Below are positions 16,604 to 25,324 of a stretch of DNA of 64,000 nt, piece after piece. How positions within the stretch are numbered: the first letter of the stretch is position 1; each line of letters starts with the position of its first letter. A model generated the notes under the pieces. That model was given only the letters and a program-made list of their open reading frames with translations. It had not been told where the DNA came from and made no database searches. The position numbers were made by a program, and so were the translations under genes. Origin of the DNA: Leifsonia sp. Root227 (GTDB lineage: Bacteria > Actinomycetota > Actinomycetes > Actinomycetales > Microbacteriaceae); NCBI RefSeq assembly GCF_001428745.1, contig NZ_LMIO01000004.1:310001-374000 (forward strand), in the 5' to 3' direction.

Positions 16604-17617
16604 TCAGCCCGCGCTGTGCACCGTGCGTCCTGTGACCGGCACGGCAGCGCCGCTCGCGGCCGAGGCGTTCGACGCGGCGACGATCCTCGTCAGGGCCAGC
16701 GCGTGGTCGAGGTTGCCGTCCGCCGTCGTGCCGGTGCGGATGCGCTCCACCCACTCCGCGAACGCGCCGTCGAGCGCATCCGGGATCGGCAGCTCCTGCC
16801 AGCCGTCGCCGTACGTGCCGCCGGTGACCAGCAGCTTCTCGCCGCCGAACCCGTAGATCGCCACGCCTTCCGTGCCGCGCAGCTCGATCGTGAACTGGCC
16901 GGGCGCAGAAGCGACGCTCGCCTCGAACACCCCGAGCGCTCCGCCGGGGAACGACGCCGTCACGACGGCGTTGTCCTCGACAGGATGCCCGGTGACCGAC
17001 CCGTAGACCGCACTCACCGAGAGCGGTTCCGCGCGGTGGAACAGCCGGGTGAGGTATGCCGGGTGGCAGCCGAGGTCGGTGAGCGCGCCCCCGATCGCCT
17101 CCTCCGGGTTGCCGAACCGGTCTGGAAGCCAGCCGGCCACCCAGCCGTCGTGCGCGAGCCGCACACGCGAGTACGTGAGGGTTCCGAGGGTGCCGGAGTC
17201 GACGATGGCGCTGAGCGCCTGCGTGTATCCGTCGTAGAGGCGGGGCAGCGAGACGACGAGCGCGACACCGGCGGCCGTCGCAGCTGCGACGATGTCCTCC
17301 GCCTCGTCTGCGGTGGGGGCGAGCACCTTCTCCGTGAAGATGTGCTTGCCAGCTGCCGCCGCACGCAGCATCACGTCGTGGTGCTGGTCGGTGGAGGTGG
17401 TGATGGTGACCGCATCCAGGGTGTCGCGGGCGAGCAGTTCGTCGAGATCGGCGACGAACTCGACGCCGAACTCCTCGGCTGCGGCGCGGCCGCGTTCTTC
17501 GTCGTCGTCCCAGACGGCGACGAGCTGAGTGTCTGGATGCTGTTGCGCGGCGTGCGCGTAGTCTCCGGCGTGCACGTGCCAGAAGCCGATCGCGGCGACG
17601 GTGAGGGGTTGGGGCAT
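16604..17617 (-). CDS. Gfo/Idh/MocA-family sugar dehydrogenase (second paralogue)
   Basis: The 337-residue protein shares the fold of its neighbour. The N-terminus is VAAIGFWHVHAGDYAHAAQQ, where GFWHVHAG replaces the usual GxGxxG glycine loop, a variant known in part of this family. The EKP-equivalent motif is EKV (GKHIFTEKVLAPTADEA). The C-terminal domain has GGALTDLGCHPAYLTRLF. Two adjacent oxidoreductases of this family often perform consecutive oxidation and isomerisation steps on one sugar. The gene is first in its operon and diverges from the phosphodiesterase at 17791. Confidence 0.88.
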   Translation of the reverse strand: MPQPLTVAAIGFWHVHAGDYAHAAQQHPDTQLVAVWDDDEERGRAAAEEFGVEFVADLDELLARDTLDAVTITTSTDQHHDVMLRAAAAGKHIFTEKVLAPTADEAEDIVAAATAAGVALVVSLPRLYDGYTQALSAIVDSGTLGTLTYSRVRLAHDGWVAGWLPDRFGNPEEAIGGALTDLGCHPAYLTRLFHRAEPLSVSAVYGSVTGHPVEDNAVVTASFPGGALGVFEASVASAPGQFTIELRGTEGVAIYGFGGEKLLVTGGTYGDGWQELPIPDALDGAFAEWVERIRTGTTADGNLDHALALTRIVAASNASAASGAAVPVTGRTVHSAG

Positions 17618-17790
17618 TGCAGTAGGCCTCCCTGCCTGTATTCGTTGCGCGCGAACACATCCAGCCTAGCCAGTTCTGCCCGCCGTTCGTCAACTTTTGC
17701 CAGACCGCGAGCTGAAGTCGGCGGCCACGGTGACGGCGGCGCGCCGCGTTCGTTCACGAGGCGTTCAGACTGCGGTGATGGGATGGGTCC

Positions 17791-18750
17791 GTGAACACGC
17801 GAATCGCGGAGTACCCACGACCGGACCACTTCCTGGTCCACATCAGCGACACTCACCTCCTGGCGGGGGGTGAGAAGCTTTACGGCTCCGTCGACAGCAC
17901 GCACCACCTCCGGTCACTGCTCGCGGAGCTCGAAGCGTCCGGCGGGCGACCGGAGGCGATCGTCTTCACGGGCGACATCGCCGACAAGGGGCAACCGGAT
18001 GCGTACGCCACCATCCGCGACATCGTCGACCCTGTGGCCGAACGGCTCGGCGCCCGCGTCGTCTGGGTGATGGGCAACCACGACGAGCGCGGAGCGTTCC
18101 GGTACGGCCTGCGAGACGAACTGCCGGCCGTCGAACCGGTCGACGACGTGTTCTGGTTCGGAGGCCTGCGCGTGATCGCCCTCGACTCGAGCGTTCCGGG
18201 CCACCACTACGGAGAGGTCACGGACGCCCAGCTCGACTGGCTCGCCGCCGAGCTCGCGTCGCCCGCCCCGGAGGGCACGATCCTCGCCATGCACCACCCG
18301 CCCGTCCCGAGCGTCCTCGACCTGGCGGTCTCCGTCGAGCTGCGCGACCAGTCCGGGCTCGCCGAGGTGCTCGACGGCAGCGATGTGCGGAGCATCCTGG
18401 CCGGCCACCTGCACTACTCGTCGATGGCGACGTTCGCGGGCATCCCGGTCTCCGTCGCGTCGGCGAGCTGTTACACCCAGGACCTCAACGTGCCCGTCGG
18501 CGGCACCCGCGGCCGCGATGGAGCCCGCGCGTTCAACCTGGTGCACGTCTACCCGACCACCGTGCTGCACTCGGTGGTGCCGCTCGGCTCGCACCCCGCG
18601 CTCGACTACATCGATCCAGACGAGAGCGCTCGCCGCCTCGAGGCGGACGGCATCCGCATCCCGCCGGCGCTGGTGGATGCGCGGGGCCAGGTGACGTCGG
18701 CCGTGCGCCACGACCCGTCGCCCACCACCCCGATCCAGGTCATGGCCTGA
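17791..18750 (+). CDS. Calcineurin-like metallophosphoesterase (CpdA/GpdQ type)
   Basis: The 319-residue protein from GTG 17791 has the metal-binding set in order: VHISDTHL (D, H), FTGDIADKG (GD), MGNHDERG (GNHD), AMHHPPVP (H) and LAGHLHYSS (GHxH). This is the class III cyclic-nucleotide or glycerophosphodiester phosphodiesterase layout with a dinuclear metal centre. It may remove phosphodiester groups from an imported molecule or degrade cyclic nucleotides; the sequence does not decide. Its last 11 bases overlap the end of the convergent lacI-type gene. Confidence 0.9.
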   Translation: MNTRIAEYPRPDHFLVHISDTHLLAGGEKLYGSVDSTHHLRSLLAELEASGGRPEAIVFTGDIADKGQPDAYATIRDIVDPVAERLGARVVWVMGNHDERGAFRYGLRDELPAVEPVDDVFWFGGLRVIALDSSVPGHHYGEVTDAQLDWLAAELASPAPEGTILAMHHPPVPSVLDLAVSVELRDQSGLAEVLDGSDVRSILAGHLHYSSMATFAGIPVSVASASCYTQDLNVPVGGTRGRDGARAFNLVHVYPTTVLHSVVPLGSHPALDYIDPDESARRLEADGIRIPPALVDARGQVTSAVRHDPSPTTPIQVMA

Positions 18751-19765
18751 CCGACGCGGCTCCTGTGCTCTCGCGGGGCAGAAGCATGTGCGGTGCGACG
18801 ATCTCCTGAGCGGGAAGGCTCGGGTCGTCGATCCTGGCTGCGATCCGCGCGATCGCCTGCTCGGCGATGAACGGCGTGTCCAGGGAGACGGTGCTGAGCG
18901 ACGGCCGTGCGTACCGTCCCTCCTCGATGTCGTCGATGCCGACGATCGCGATGTCGTCCGGCACCTGCAGTCCTGCATCGAAAACGGCGCGTGCTGCGCC
19001 CATCGCGAGCAGATCCGAGAAGCAGAAGATCGCATCCGGTCGCGGCGACTCCGAGAGCAGCGACGTGGCCGCGGCGTAGCCGTCCGCCCTGCTGTAGTGG
19101 TCTGCCGATCGGACGAGCGATGGCTCAGGGCCGAGTCCGGCGCGCCGGAGCGCCGTGGTGTATCCCTCCGTACGTTGCAGCGGAGTCGTGTAGTGCTCCT
19201 TGGGCTGCGCGCCGATCGCGGCGATGCGGGTGCGGCCGATGGCGATCAGGTGGTCCGTCGCGTCGGCGGCCGCCTGCACGTTGTCGATCGCGACGTGGTC
19301 GAACCGGCCGTCGAAGGTGTGCTCGCCGAGGAGCACGAGCGGCATGCCCTGGGAGGCGTTGACCTCGCTGAGCTCCGCCTCTGTGGCGAGCGGGGCGAAC
19401 AGCATCCCGTCGAAGAGCATGTTGCGGTCGGTGCCGCGCAGCAGATCCTGTTCGCGCTCGTGGTCGTGGCCGGTCTGGTCGATCATCACCTGGTAGCCGA
19501 CCTCGGCCGCCGCCGTGATCACGTCTCTGGCCAGTTCGCTGAAGTACGGAACGTCGATCTCGGGGACGACGAGGGCCAGCAGGCCGGTCCGGCCGGTCCG
19601 CAGTGTGCGGGCGACAGGGTTGGGGCGATACCCGAGTTCGTCGATGGCCTGTTCGACGCGGGCGCGCATCTTCGAGCTCACGTGCTCGTAGCCGCTCACC
19701 ACGTTGGAGACCGTGCGCACGGACACGTTGGCGTGTTCGGCCACATCCCTGAGCGTTGCTGGCAT
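18740..19765 (-). CDS. LacI-family transcriptional repressor of the sugar locus
   Basis: The 341-residue regulator begins MPATLRDVAEHANVSVRTVS, the LacI helix-turn-helix, followed by the hinge helix RPNPVARTLRTGRTG and a periplasmic-binding-protein-like sugar domain ending FIAEQAIARIAARI. ATG 19765 is best placed relative to the GAGAGGA site; ATG 19771 is too close to it. It diverges from the binding-protein gene, and two LacI-type palindromes lie in the shared space, so it should repress the ABC/GH2 operon, and possibly itself, until the sugar binds. Confidence 0.93.
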   Translation of the reverse strand: MPATLRDVAEHANVSVRTVSNVVSGYEHVSSKMRARVEQAIDELGYRPNPVARTLRTGRTGLLALVVPEIDVPYFSELARDVITAAAEVGYQVMIDQTGHDHEREQDLLRGTDRNMLFDGMLFAPLATEAELSEVNASQGMPLVLLGEHTFDGRFDHVAIDNVQAAADATDHLIAIGRTRIAAIGAQPKEHYTTPLQRTEGYTTALRRAGLGPEPSLVRSADHYSRADGYAAATSLLSESPRPDAIFCFSDLLAMGAARAVFDAGLQVPDDIAIVGIDDIEEGRYARPSLSTVSLDTPFIAEQAIARIAARIDDPSLPAQEIVAPHMLLPRESTGAASVRP

Positions 19766-19799
19766 CCACATTCCTCTCGCCGCCGCGGCTTCAACCCGG

Positions 19800-19849
19800 T
19801 GTTTGCAACGATAGCAAACATCGAGTACGGTTTTGCATACGTTGGCAAA
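19800..19849. promoter_or_regulatory. Two LacI-type operators with an overlapping promoter
   Basis: Operator 1 (19800-19820) is TGTTTGC-N7-GCAAACA with perfect 7-base arms. Operator 2 (19832-19849) is TTTGC-N8-GCAAA. Their centres are about 30 bp apart, near three helical turns, so dimers or a tetramer could bind the same face. A possible sigma-70-type promoter reads TTGCAA (19803-19808), 17 bp, TACGGT (19826-19831), so operator 1 covers the -35 and operator 2 lies just past the -10. Confidence 0.75.
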
Positions 19850-19938
19850 CGGTAGACCGGGGAGCGACCAAGACCCTGGTCGCCGACACGAGGAACCCGT
19901 CCGGGACCCCCACCCGGACGACCGCACAAAGGAGTGTC

Positions 19939-21318
19939 ATGAAGCCCACCACCCCGAGAGGGCGAAAGGCCGCGATCACGCGGATCGTCGCCATCGGAGC
20001 AGCAGGTCTCGTCGCCGTCGGCCTGTCCGGCTGCGGTCCGGAGATCGGCTCTGCCGACACGACGACCACGTCGAGCACGGTGCTGAAAGCGCCGACCGAG
20101 AAATCGCCGAAGGGCGAGATCACCATCTGGGACCGCTCCGGCGACCTCTTCAAGGTCTTCGACGCCGCTATCGCCGACTTCAACAAGGTGTACCCGGACA
20201 TCAAGGTCAACCACGAGGCCGTCGACATCGACGCCAAGCTGCAGAACACCCTGATCACCGGCACCGACGTGCCGGACGGCGTCTTCCTCGACGACGCGAA
20301 GGTCGGCGGATACGCCGACTACCTCTGGAACCTCAAGGACGTGCTCGCGCCGTACAGCAAAGACATCGCGAAGCAGAAGGTCGACGTCAACACGGTGAAG
20401 GGCGGCACCTACGGTGTCCCGTTCGACCTCGATCCCGGCCTCCTGTTCTACAACGCCAAGGCCCTGAGCGCCGCCGGGATCGACCCGAGCTCGATCAAGA
20501 CGTACGACGACCTCGTCGCGGCGGGCAAGAAGTACCAGGCGTACAAGCCGGGATCGAAGCCCATCCACCTGGAGCAGAGCGCCTTCCTCGGGCAGCTCCA
20601 GCTCGAGATGTACGCCAGCCAGCTCGGCACGAGCATCGCCGACGCGAACGGCAAGCTGCGCCTCGACTCCCCGGAGTACAAGCAGATCCTCGGCTGGCTC
20701 GACGATGTGCAGAAGCAGGGTCTCGGCACCCGCGCCGAATACCTCAGCCCCAGTGACATCGGAGCTCTCGACTCCGGCGACGAGGTCTTCTACCCGTGGT
20801 CGATCTGGTTCGACTTCGCCCCGCAGCAGCAGCTCACCGCCACGAAGGGCGACTGGAGGGCCATGCCGCTCCCCGCCTGGAAGGACGGCGGAGCGCGAAG
20901 CGGCGCGATGGGCGGATCGTCGTTCGTGCTGCCGAAGGCGGGCAAGAACTCGCAGCTCGCCTGGCTGTTCTACAAGTTCCTGATGTACGACAAGGCCGGT
21001 TACACGGCGGTCTACGGACCGAACGACGTGTACCCGGGCGGCCTGAACACCTCGATCCCGGCATACGAGCAGGCAGCCGACCCTGACAAGCCCCTGTTCA
21101 AGCCGATCGAGGCGATGGGCAACCAGGATCTCTGGTCGACGGCGATCGAAGCGGGCAAGGAGATCCCAGGCGGCGCCCCTCTGCCGACCTGGTGGTCGGG
21201 AGCTGTCGACTACCTCGGCAACGACATCCAGAAGATGCTGGACGGCTCGCTCACTCCCGACCAGGTCATCGAACAGTCCTCGAAGGACATCCAGACCAAC
21301 CTGATCGACCGCCAGTAG
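19939..21318 (+). CDS. Sugar ABC transporter, extracellular substrate-binding lipoprotein
   Basis: The 459-residue protein has a signal peptide ending in a lipobox (VGLSGC, Cys32), so it is anchored outside the membrane. The mature part is a type I sugar-binding fold: ITIWDRSGDLFKVFDAAIADF near the N-terminus, YGVPFDLDPGLLFYN, and SGAMGGSSFVLPKAG in the hinge region. AAAGGAG precedes ATG 19939. It leads an operon with two permeases and GH2 and lies behind two LacI operators. No ATP-binding subunit is encoded here, so it presumably shares an unlinked MsiK-like ATPase. Confidence 0.93.
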   Translation: MKPTTPRGRKAAITRIVAIGAAGLVAVGLSGCGPEIGSADTTTTSSTVLKAPTEKSPKGEITIWDRSGDLFKVFDAAIADFNKVYPDIKVNHEAVDIDAKLQNTLITGTDVPDGVFLDDAKVGGYADYLWNLKDVLAPYSKDIAKQKVDVNTVKGGTYGVPFDLDPGLLFYNAKALSAAGIDPSSIKTYDDLVAAGKKYQAYKPGSKPIHLEQSAFLGQLQLEMYASQLGTSIADANGKLRLDSPEYKQILGWLDDVQKQGLGTRAEYLSPSDIGALDSGDEVFYPWSIWFDFAPQQQLTATKGDWRAMPLPAWKDGGARSGAMGGSSFVLPKAGKNSQLAWLFYKFLMYDKAGYTAVYGPNDVYPGGLNTSIPAYEQAADPDKPLFKPIEAMGNQDLWSTAIEAGKEIPGGAPLPTWWSGAVDYLGNDIQKMLDGSLTPDQVIEQSSKDIQTNLIDRQ

Positions 21319-21358
21319 CGATGCCAGGCCGACCCGACCGCCGAACCGAGGAACACCC

Positions 21359-22288
21359 GTGACCACAACGACAGCCGCGCCTCCTGCGCCCTCTGCTCCG
21401 CCCCGCGCGGCGAGGGGGAGCAGAGGTTATTCGATCCGCAGAGCGCTCGCGCCCTACCTGTTCGTGTTGCCGTTCGTCGCGATCTTCCTCGCGTTCAGCA
21501 TCTATCCGCTCGTGTTCACGCTGCGTCTGAGCTTCACGAACTGGCACGGATCGGGTGCGGCGGAATGGGTCGGCCTCGGCAACTACGCCTACCTGCTCGG
21601 CAACGGCGCCTTCTGGGCGTCGCTGGGGAACTCCGGCATCCTCTGGTTGCTGATCGTTCCCATCCAGATCGTCGGATGCATCGTCGTGGCTGTGCTGCTC
21701 GACAACGCGAAGCTCCGGATGCGCGGGTTCTACCGGGTGGCGTTCATCGTCCCGTTCGTCACCCCTCTTGTCGCGGTGGCGCAGATCTGGATCGTGCTCT
21801 TCGACCAGAACTACGGGGCGGTGAACGGCCTGCTGAACCTCGTCGGCCTGCCCGATGTCGGCTGGCTGGTGACCAGCCAGTGGGCGAAGCCGACCCTGGC
21901 GCTGCTGTTCCTCTGGAAGACCAGCGGCTTCATCATCATCATCCTGCTCTCCGGCCTGCAGTCGATCGACGCGAACATCTACGAGGCAGCGTCGATCGAC
22001 GGAGCCAACCGGGTGCGGCAGGTCTGGAGCATCACGGTCCCGCTGCTGCGACGCACGATCATGTTCGCCGTCGTGCTGCAGACCCTCGCGGTGTTCCAGA
22101 TGTTCGCCGAGCCCTTCGTCGTCACGAAGGGGGGACCGTACGGCTCCACCACAACGGCGGGGCTCTACCTCTACAACCACATCACCAGAGCCGATCTCGG
22201 CACCGGTGCTGCCAACTCGTTCCTGCTCGTCATCGTCGTCATGGCGCTGTCGCTCGGGTTCGTGCGACTCCTGCGGGCGAAGGACTGA
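21359..22288 (+). CDS. Sugar ABC transporter permease (MalF type)
   Basis: The 309-residue protein from GTG 21359 has six membrane helices and the cytoplasmic coupling loop EAASIDGANRVRQVWSITVP, which contacts the ATPase. N-terminal SIYPLVFTLRLSFTNW is typical of MalF/UgpA-type carbohydrate permeases. It follows the binding-protein gene by 40 bases and is 3 bases before the second permease. Confidence 0.93.
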   Translation: MTTTTAAPPAPSAPPRAARGSRGYSIRRALAPYLFVLPFVAIFLAFSIYPLVFTLRLSFTNWHGSGAAEWVGLGNYAYLLGNGAFWASLGNSGILWLLIVPIQIVGCIVVAVLLDNAKLRMRGFYRVAFIVPFVTPLVAVAQIWIVLFDQNYGAVNGLLNLVGLPDVGWLVTSQWAKPTLALLFLWKTSGFIIIILLSGLQSIDANIYEAASIDGANRVRQVWSITVPLLRRTIMFAVVLQTLAVFQMFAEPFVVTKGGPYGSTTTAGLYLYNHITRADLGTGAANSFLLVIVVMALSLGFVRLLRAKD

Positions 22289-22291
22289 ACC

Positions 22292-23194
22292 GTGACGACC
22301 ATCACAGAGAACCCGAAGGCTCAGCGCACCGAACCTGCTGCGCGCCGCATCCGTCGACGGCCGCTGATCGGCTCCAACATCTTCCTGCTGATCCTCACCG
22401 TCGCGTTCCTGGCGCCGGTCGCCTGGGCGATCCTCTCGGCGTTCAAGCCGGCAGGGGACATCATCCGCGACCCGCTCGGCTTCGACCCGACCACGTTCAC
22501 GCTCGACAACTTCCGCGGGATGTTCCAGGACGTGCCGATCGCGTCCGGCTTCCTCAACACCGGCATCGTGCTGGTGATCAAGGGCGCGATCACCCTGTTC
22601 TGCGCCCCGCTGGCCGGGTATGCGTTCGCGAAGTACGACTTCCGCGGCAAGAACCTCATCTTCGGAACCGTGCTGCTGACGCTGATGCTTCCGACGATCG
22701 TGCTGATCATCCCGCTGCTGCTCGAGATGAAGGAGCTCGGCTGGGTGAACACGTACCAGGCGCTGATCCTGCCCGGCTCGGTCGACGCGTTCGCGATCTT
22801 CTGGATGCGCCAGGTCATCTCCGCGGTGCCGGACGAACTGCTCGACGCCGCACGCGTCGACGGCTGCGGCGAGTTCGGCATCTTCTGGCGCATCGTCGTT
22901 CCCGTCATCCGGCCGGGCCTCGCCGGACTCGCCGTGCTCACGATCATGAACATCTACAACGACTTCGTCTGGCCGGTGGTCGTGGCGAGTTCGAGCAAGA
23001 TGGCCACTCTCCAGGTGGTGCTGTCGACCCTCGCTCAGAACATCTCCGGCAACAAGGTCGGGGCGGACTACGCCACCGTCACCGGCGAGCTGCTCGCCGC
23101 GAGCTCCGTCGCCCTCATCCCCCTGCTCATCCTTTTCATCGTGCTCCAGAAGCACTTCATCAACGGCATCCTCGCCGGAAGCGTCAAAGGCTGA
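22292..23194 (+). CDS. Sugar ABC transporter permease (MalG type)
   Basis: The 300-residue protein from GTG 22292 has six membrane helices and the coupling loop DAARVDGCGEFGIFWRIVVP. The opening FLAPVAWAILSAFKPAGDI and the segment PLAGYAFAKYDFRGKN are typical of MalG/UgpE-type permeases. Paired with the permease at 21359, it should form the channel. The stop is 35 bases before the GH2 start. Confidence 0.93.
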   Translation: MTTITENPKAQRTEPAARRIRRRPLIGSNIFLLILTVAFLAPVAWAILSAFKPAGDIIRDPLGFDPTTFTLDNFRGMFQDVPIASGFLNTGIVLVIKGAITLFCAPLAGYAFAKYDFRGKNLIFGTVLLTLMLPTIVLIIPLLLEMKELGWVNTYQALILPGSVDAFAIFWMRQVISAVPDELLDAARVDGCGEFGIFWRIVVPVIRPGLAGLAVLTIMNIYNDFVWPVVVASSSKMATLQVVLSTLAQNISGNKVGADYATVTGELLAASSVALIPLLILFIVLQKHFINGILAGSVKG

Positions 23195-23229
23195 CCGTGC
23201 TCGCCGAACGAACGAAAGGCACTACATCC

Positions 23230-25263
23230 ATGTCCGTCCCGAAGCCCGAGTATCCGCGGCCAGACTTCGACAGGTCAGATCGCTGGCTCACCCTCAACGG
23301 CGAATGGGGGTTCGAGCCGGCCGAGGGCGAGCCGACCGCGATCGTGGTGCCGTTCGCCTGGGAGACCAGCGCATCCGGTGTCCGGCGCACCTGGCTGGAA
23401 CGCGCTGTCTATCGTCGCGAGCTCGTGGTGCCAGGCGACTGGGACGGCAGGCGCGTCATCCTCTCCTTCGGCGCCGTCCACCATGTCGCACGCGTGCTGA
23501 TCGACGGTATCCACGTCGGCACTCACACCGGCGGATACACCTCGTTCGAGTTCGACATCACCGGCTTCGTCACGCCGGGCGAGCCTTCGGAGCTCGTCGT
23601 CGAGGTGGACGCCCCCGCCGACAAGCGGGAGATCCCGCACGGCAAGCAGCGTTCGATCCCGCGCGACGACTACGACGGTGTCTCGTTCACGCCGACCTCC
23701 GGCATCTGGCAGTCCGTCTGGCTCGAAGCGCGCGGGCGCACCTACCTGGAGTCGGCCGCGCTGCGCGGCGACTCGCTGACCGGGTTCGCGGTCTCCGGCC
23801 GTGTGGCGGGCGACGCCCCGGCTGGCGCGGAGGTCGTCGCCACGGTCCACGGGCGCGCCACGACTCTTGTCGCCGACGCCGAAGGCAGGTTCGACGGCCT
23901 CCTGACCGTGGATGCGCCGCGGCTGTGGAGCCCGGCCGATCCGCACCTCTACGCCGTCGAGTTCCGCATCGGCGACGGCGATGCCGCCGACCAGGTGGTG
24001 GCGACGGCAGGGCTGCGCAGCATCGAGACGCGCGGAGAGCAACTCTTCCTCAACGGCCGGAGGCTCTACATCCGCGGCGTGCTCGACCAGGGGTACTGGC
24101 CGGAATCCGGTCTCACTGCGCCGGATGACGCCTCCCTCCTGCGCGATCTGGAGCTCGCCCGCGACCTCGGTTTCACCCTCGTCCGCAAGCACCTCAAGTT
24201 CGAGGAGCCACGCTGGCTGCACGCGGCGGATCGGATGGGCATGCTCGTCTGGGCGGAACCGGCCTGCCCCAGCCGGTTCACCCCTGACGCGGCTCTGGCG
24301 TTCGAAGAGCAGCTCCCCGGCCTTGTCGAGCGCGACGGCAACCATCCCTCCATCGTCGTGTGGGGACTGTACAACGAGGAGTGGGGCCTCGACTGGGACA
24401 TCCCAGGCAGCCAGGAGCGCGCCGCCGCCGCGGTGCACGCGTACGACACGATGCGGGCGCTGGACGATTCGCGGCCGATCGTGGAGAACTCCGGCTGGGC
24501 GCACGTGCGTACCGACCTGGTCGACTGGCACTACTACGACGAAGATCCGGCGGCGTGGGCGGCGAACGTCGCTGCACTGGCCTCCGGCGAGAAGGAGACC
24601 TTCGAGGTCAAGCTCGGGCCGGACTTCGTCGTCGACAAGTCCTTCTACGGTTCCTCCGACTTCCCTCGGACGGGCGTCCCCATCCTGAACAGCGAGTTCG
24701 GAGCTGGTTTCACCAGCCTGGAGCGCGCCTGGCACGTCAGGTGGCAGACGCAGGAGATCCGCCGCCACGACCGGTTCGCCGGGTACGTGTACACCGAGCT
24801 CACGGACGTCGAGCACGAGATGGCAGGGCTGCTCGACACCGAGCGCCGTCCGAAGGACTGGGGCGGGCTGAACCCAGCGGACAGCAACGCGGACACGGTC
24901 ATCGTGGTCGACATCGTTCCCCAGCGCGCAGGGGCGGACATCCCTGTCCCGACCGGCCCGCTGACGGTGGAGGTGCACGTCTCGCACCACGGGGATGCGC
25001 CGATCGACGCCACCCTGCACGCCGCCTGGGCGGCGTCCGGCTCCCCCGATCATCCCGTGACGGCCGAATCCGTGGATGCCCGTGCCGAGCTGACCGCCGC
25101 TCCGTACGCGGTCACCGCCCCTGTGGCCGTCACCGTGCCTGCGCCGTCCGGCGCAGCGCGGCTCCACCTCTGGCTCGAAGAAGGCGGCCGGTCGATCGCC
25201 CACACGTTCGTGGACGCGGCCGTCGTCGAGCAGCCGAACCGCCGCGGGGCTCGTCAGAGCTGA
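23230..25263 (+). CDS. Glycoside hydrolase family 2 (beta-galactosidase/glucuronidase-like)
   Basis: The 677-residue cytoplasmic enzyme begins with the GH2 jelly-roll sugar-binding domain (about 10-170, NGEWGF, GAVHHVARVLIDG, SGIWQSVWLE), then an Ig-like domain (about 172-265) and a catalytic barrel (about 270-560). The acid/base is Glu383 in GLYNEEWG and the nucleophile Glu489 in ILNSEFGAG. A small C-terminal beta domain follows. It is shorter than LacZ (about 1020 residues) and closer in size to glucuronidase-type members. It would hydrolyse the glycoside brought in by the upstream ABC genes; the two Gfo/Idh enzymes may process the product. Confidence 0.92.
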   Translation: MSVPKPEYPRPDFDRSDRWLTLNGEWGFEPAEGEPTAIVVPFAWETSASGVRRTWLERAVYRRELVVPGDWDGRRVILSFGAVHHVARVLIDGIHVGTHTGGYTSFEFDITGFVTPGEPSELVVEVDAPADKREIPHGKQRSIPRDDYDGVSFTPTSGIWQSVWLEARGRTYLESAALRGDSLTGFAVSGRVAGDAPAGAEVVATVHGRATTLVADAEGRFDGLLTVDAPRLWSPADPHLYAVEFRIGDGDAADQVVATAGLRSIETRGEQLFLNGRRLYIRGVLDQGYWPESGLTAPDDASLLRDLELARDLGFTLVRKHLKFEEPRWLHAADRMGMLVWAEPACPSRFTPDAALAFEEQLPGLVERDGNHPSIVVWGLYNEEWGLDWDIPGSQERAAAAVHAYDTMRALDDSRPIVENSGWAHVRTDLVDWHYYDEDPAAWAANVAALASGEKETFEVKLGPDFVVDKSFYGSSDFPRTGVPILNSEFGAGFTSLERAWHVRWQTQEIRRHDRFAGYVYTELTDVEHEMAGLLDTERRPKDWGGLNPADSNADTVIVVDIVPQRAGADIPVPTGPLTVEVHVSHHGDAPIDATLHAAWAASGSPDHPVTAESVDARAELTAAPYAVTAPVAVTVPAPSGAARLHLWLEEGGRSIAHTFVDAAVVEQPNRRGARQS

Positions 25264-25282
25264 GCCGCGGACGGACGGACGG

Positions 25283-25313
25283 CGCGCGCTCTCCCTGCCA
25301 ACGCGAGCGCGCG
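25283..25313. terminator. Bidirectional hairpin between convergent genes
   Basis: CGCGCGCTC (25283-25291) pairs exactly with GAGCGCGCG (25305-25313). It sits between the ends of the GH2 and Stealth genes, which converge, and can serve both. No clear T-run follows on either strand. Confidence 0.6.
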
Positions 25314-25324
25314 TCGTCTCCGTC

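Noticed and set aside
19765..19771. ATG 19771 as the start of the LacI gene
   Set aside because: It is only 0-2 bases from the GAGAGGA site; ATG 19765 has a normal gap and gives the usual LacI N-terminus.
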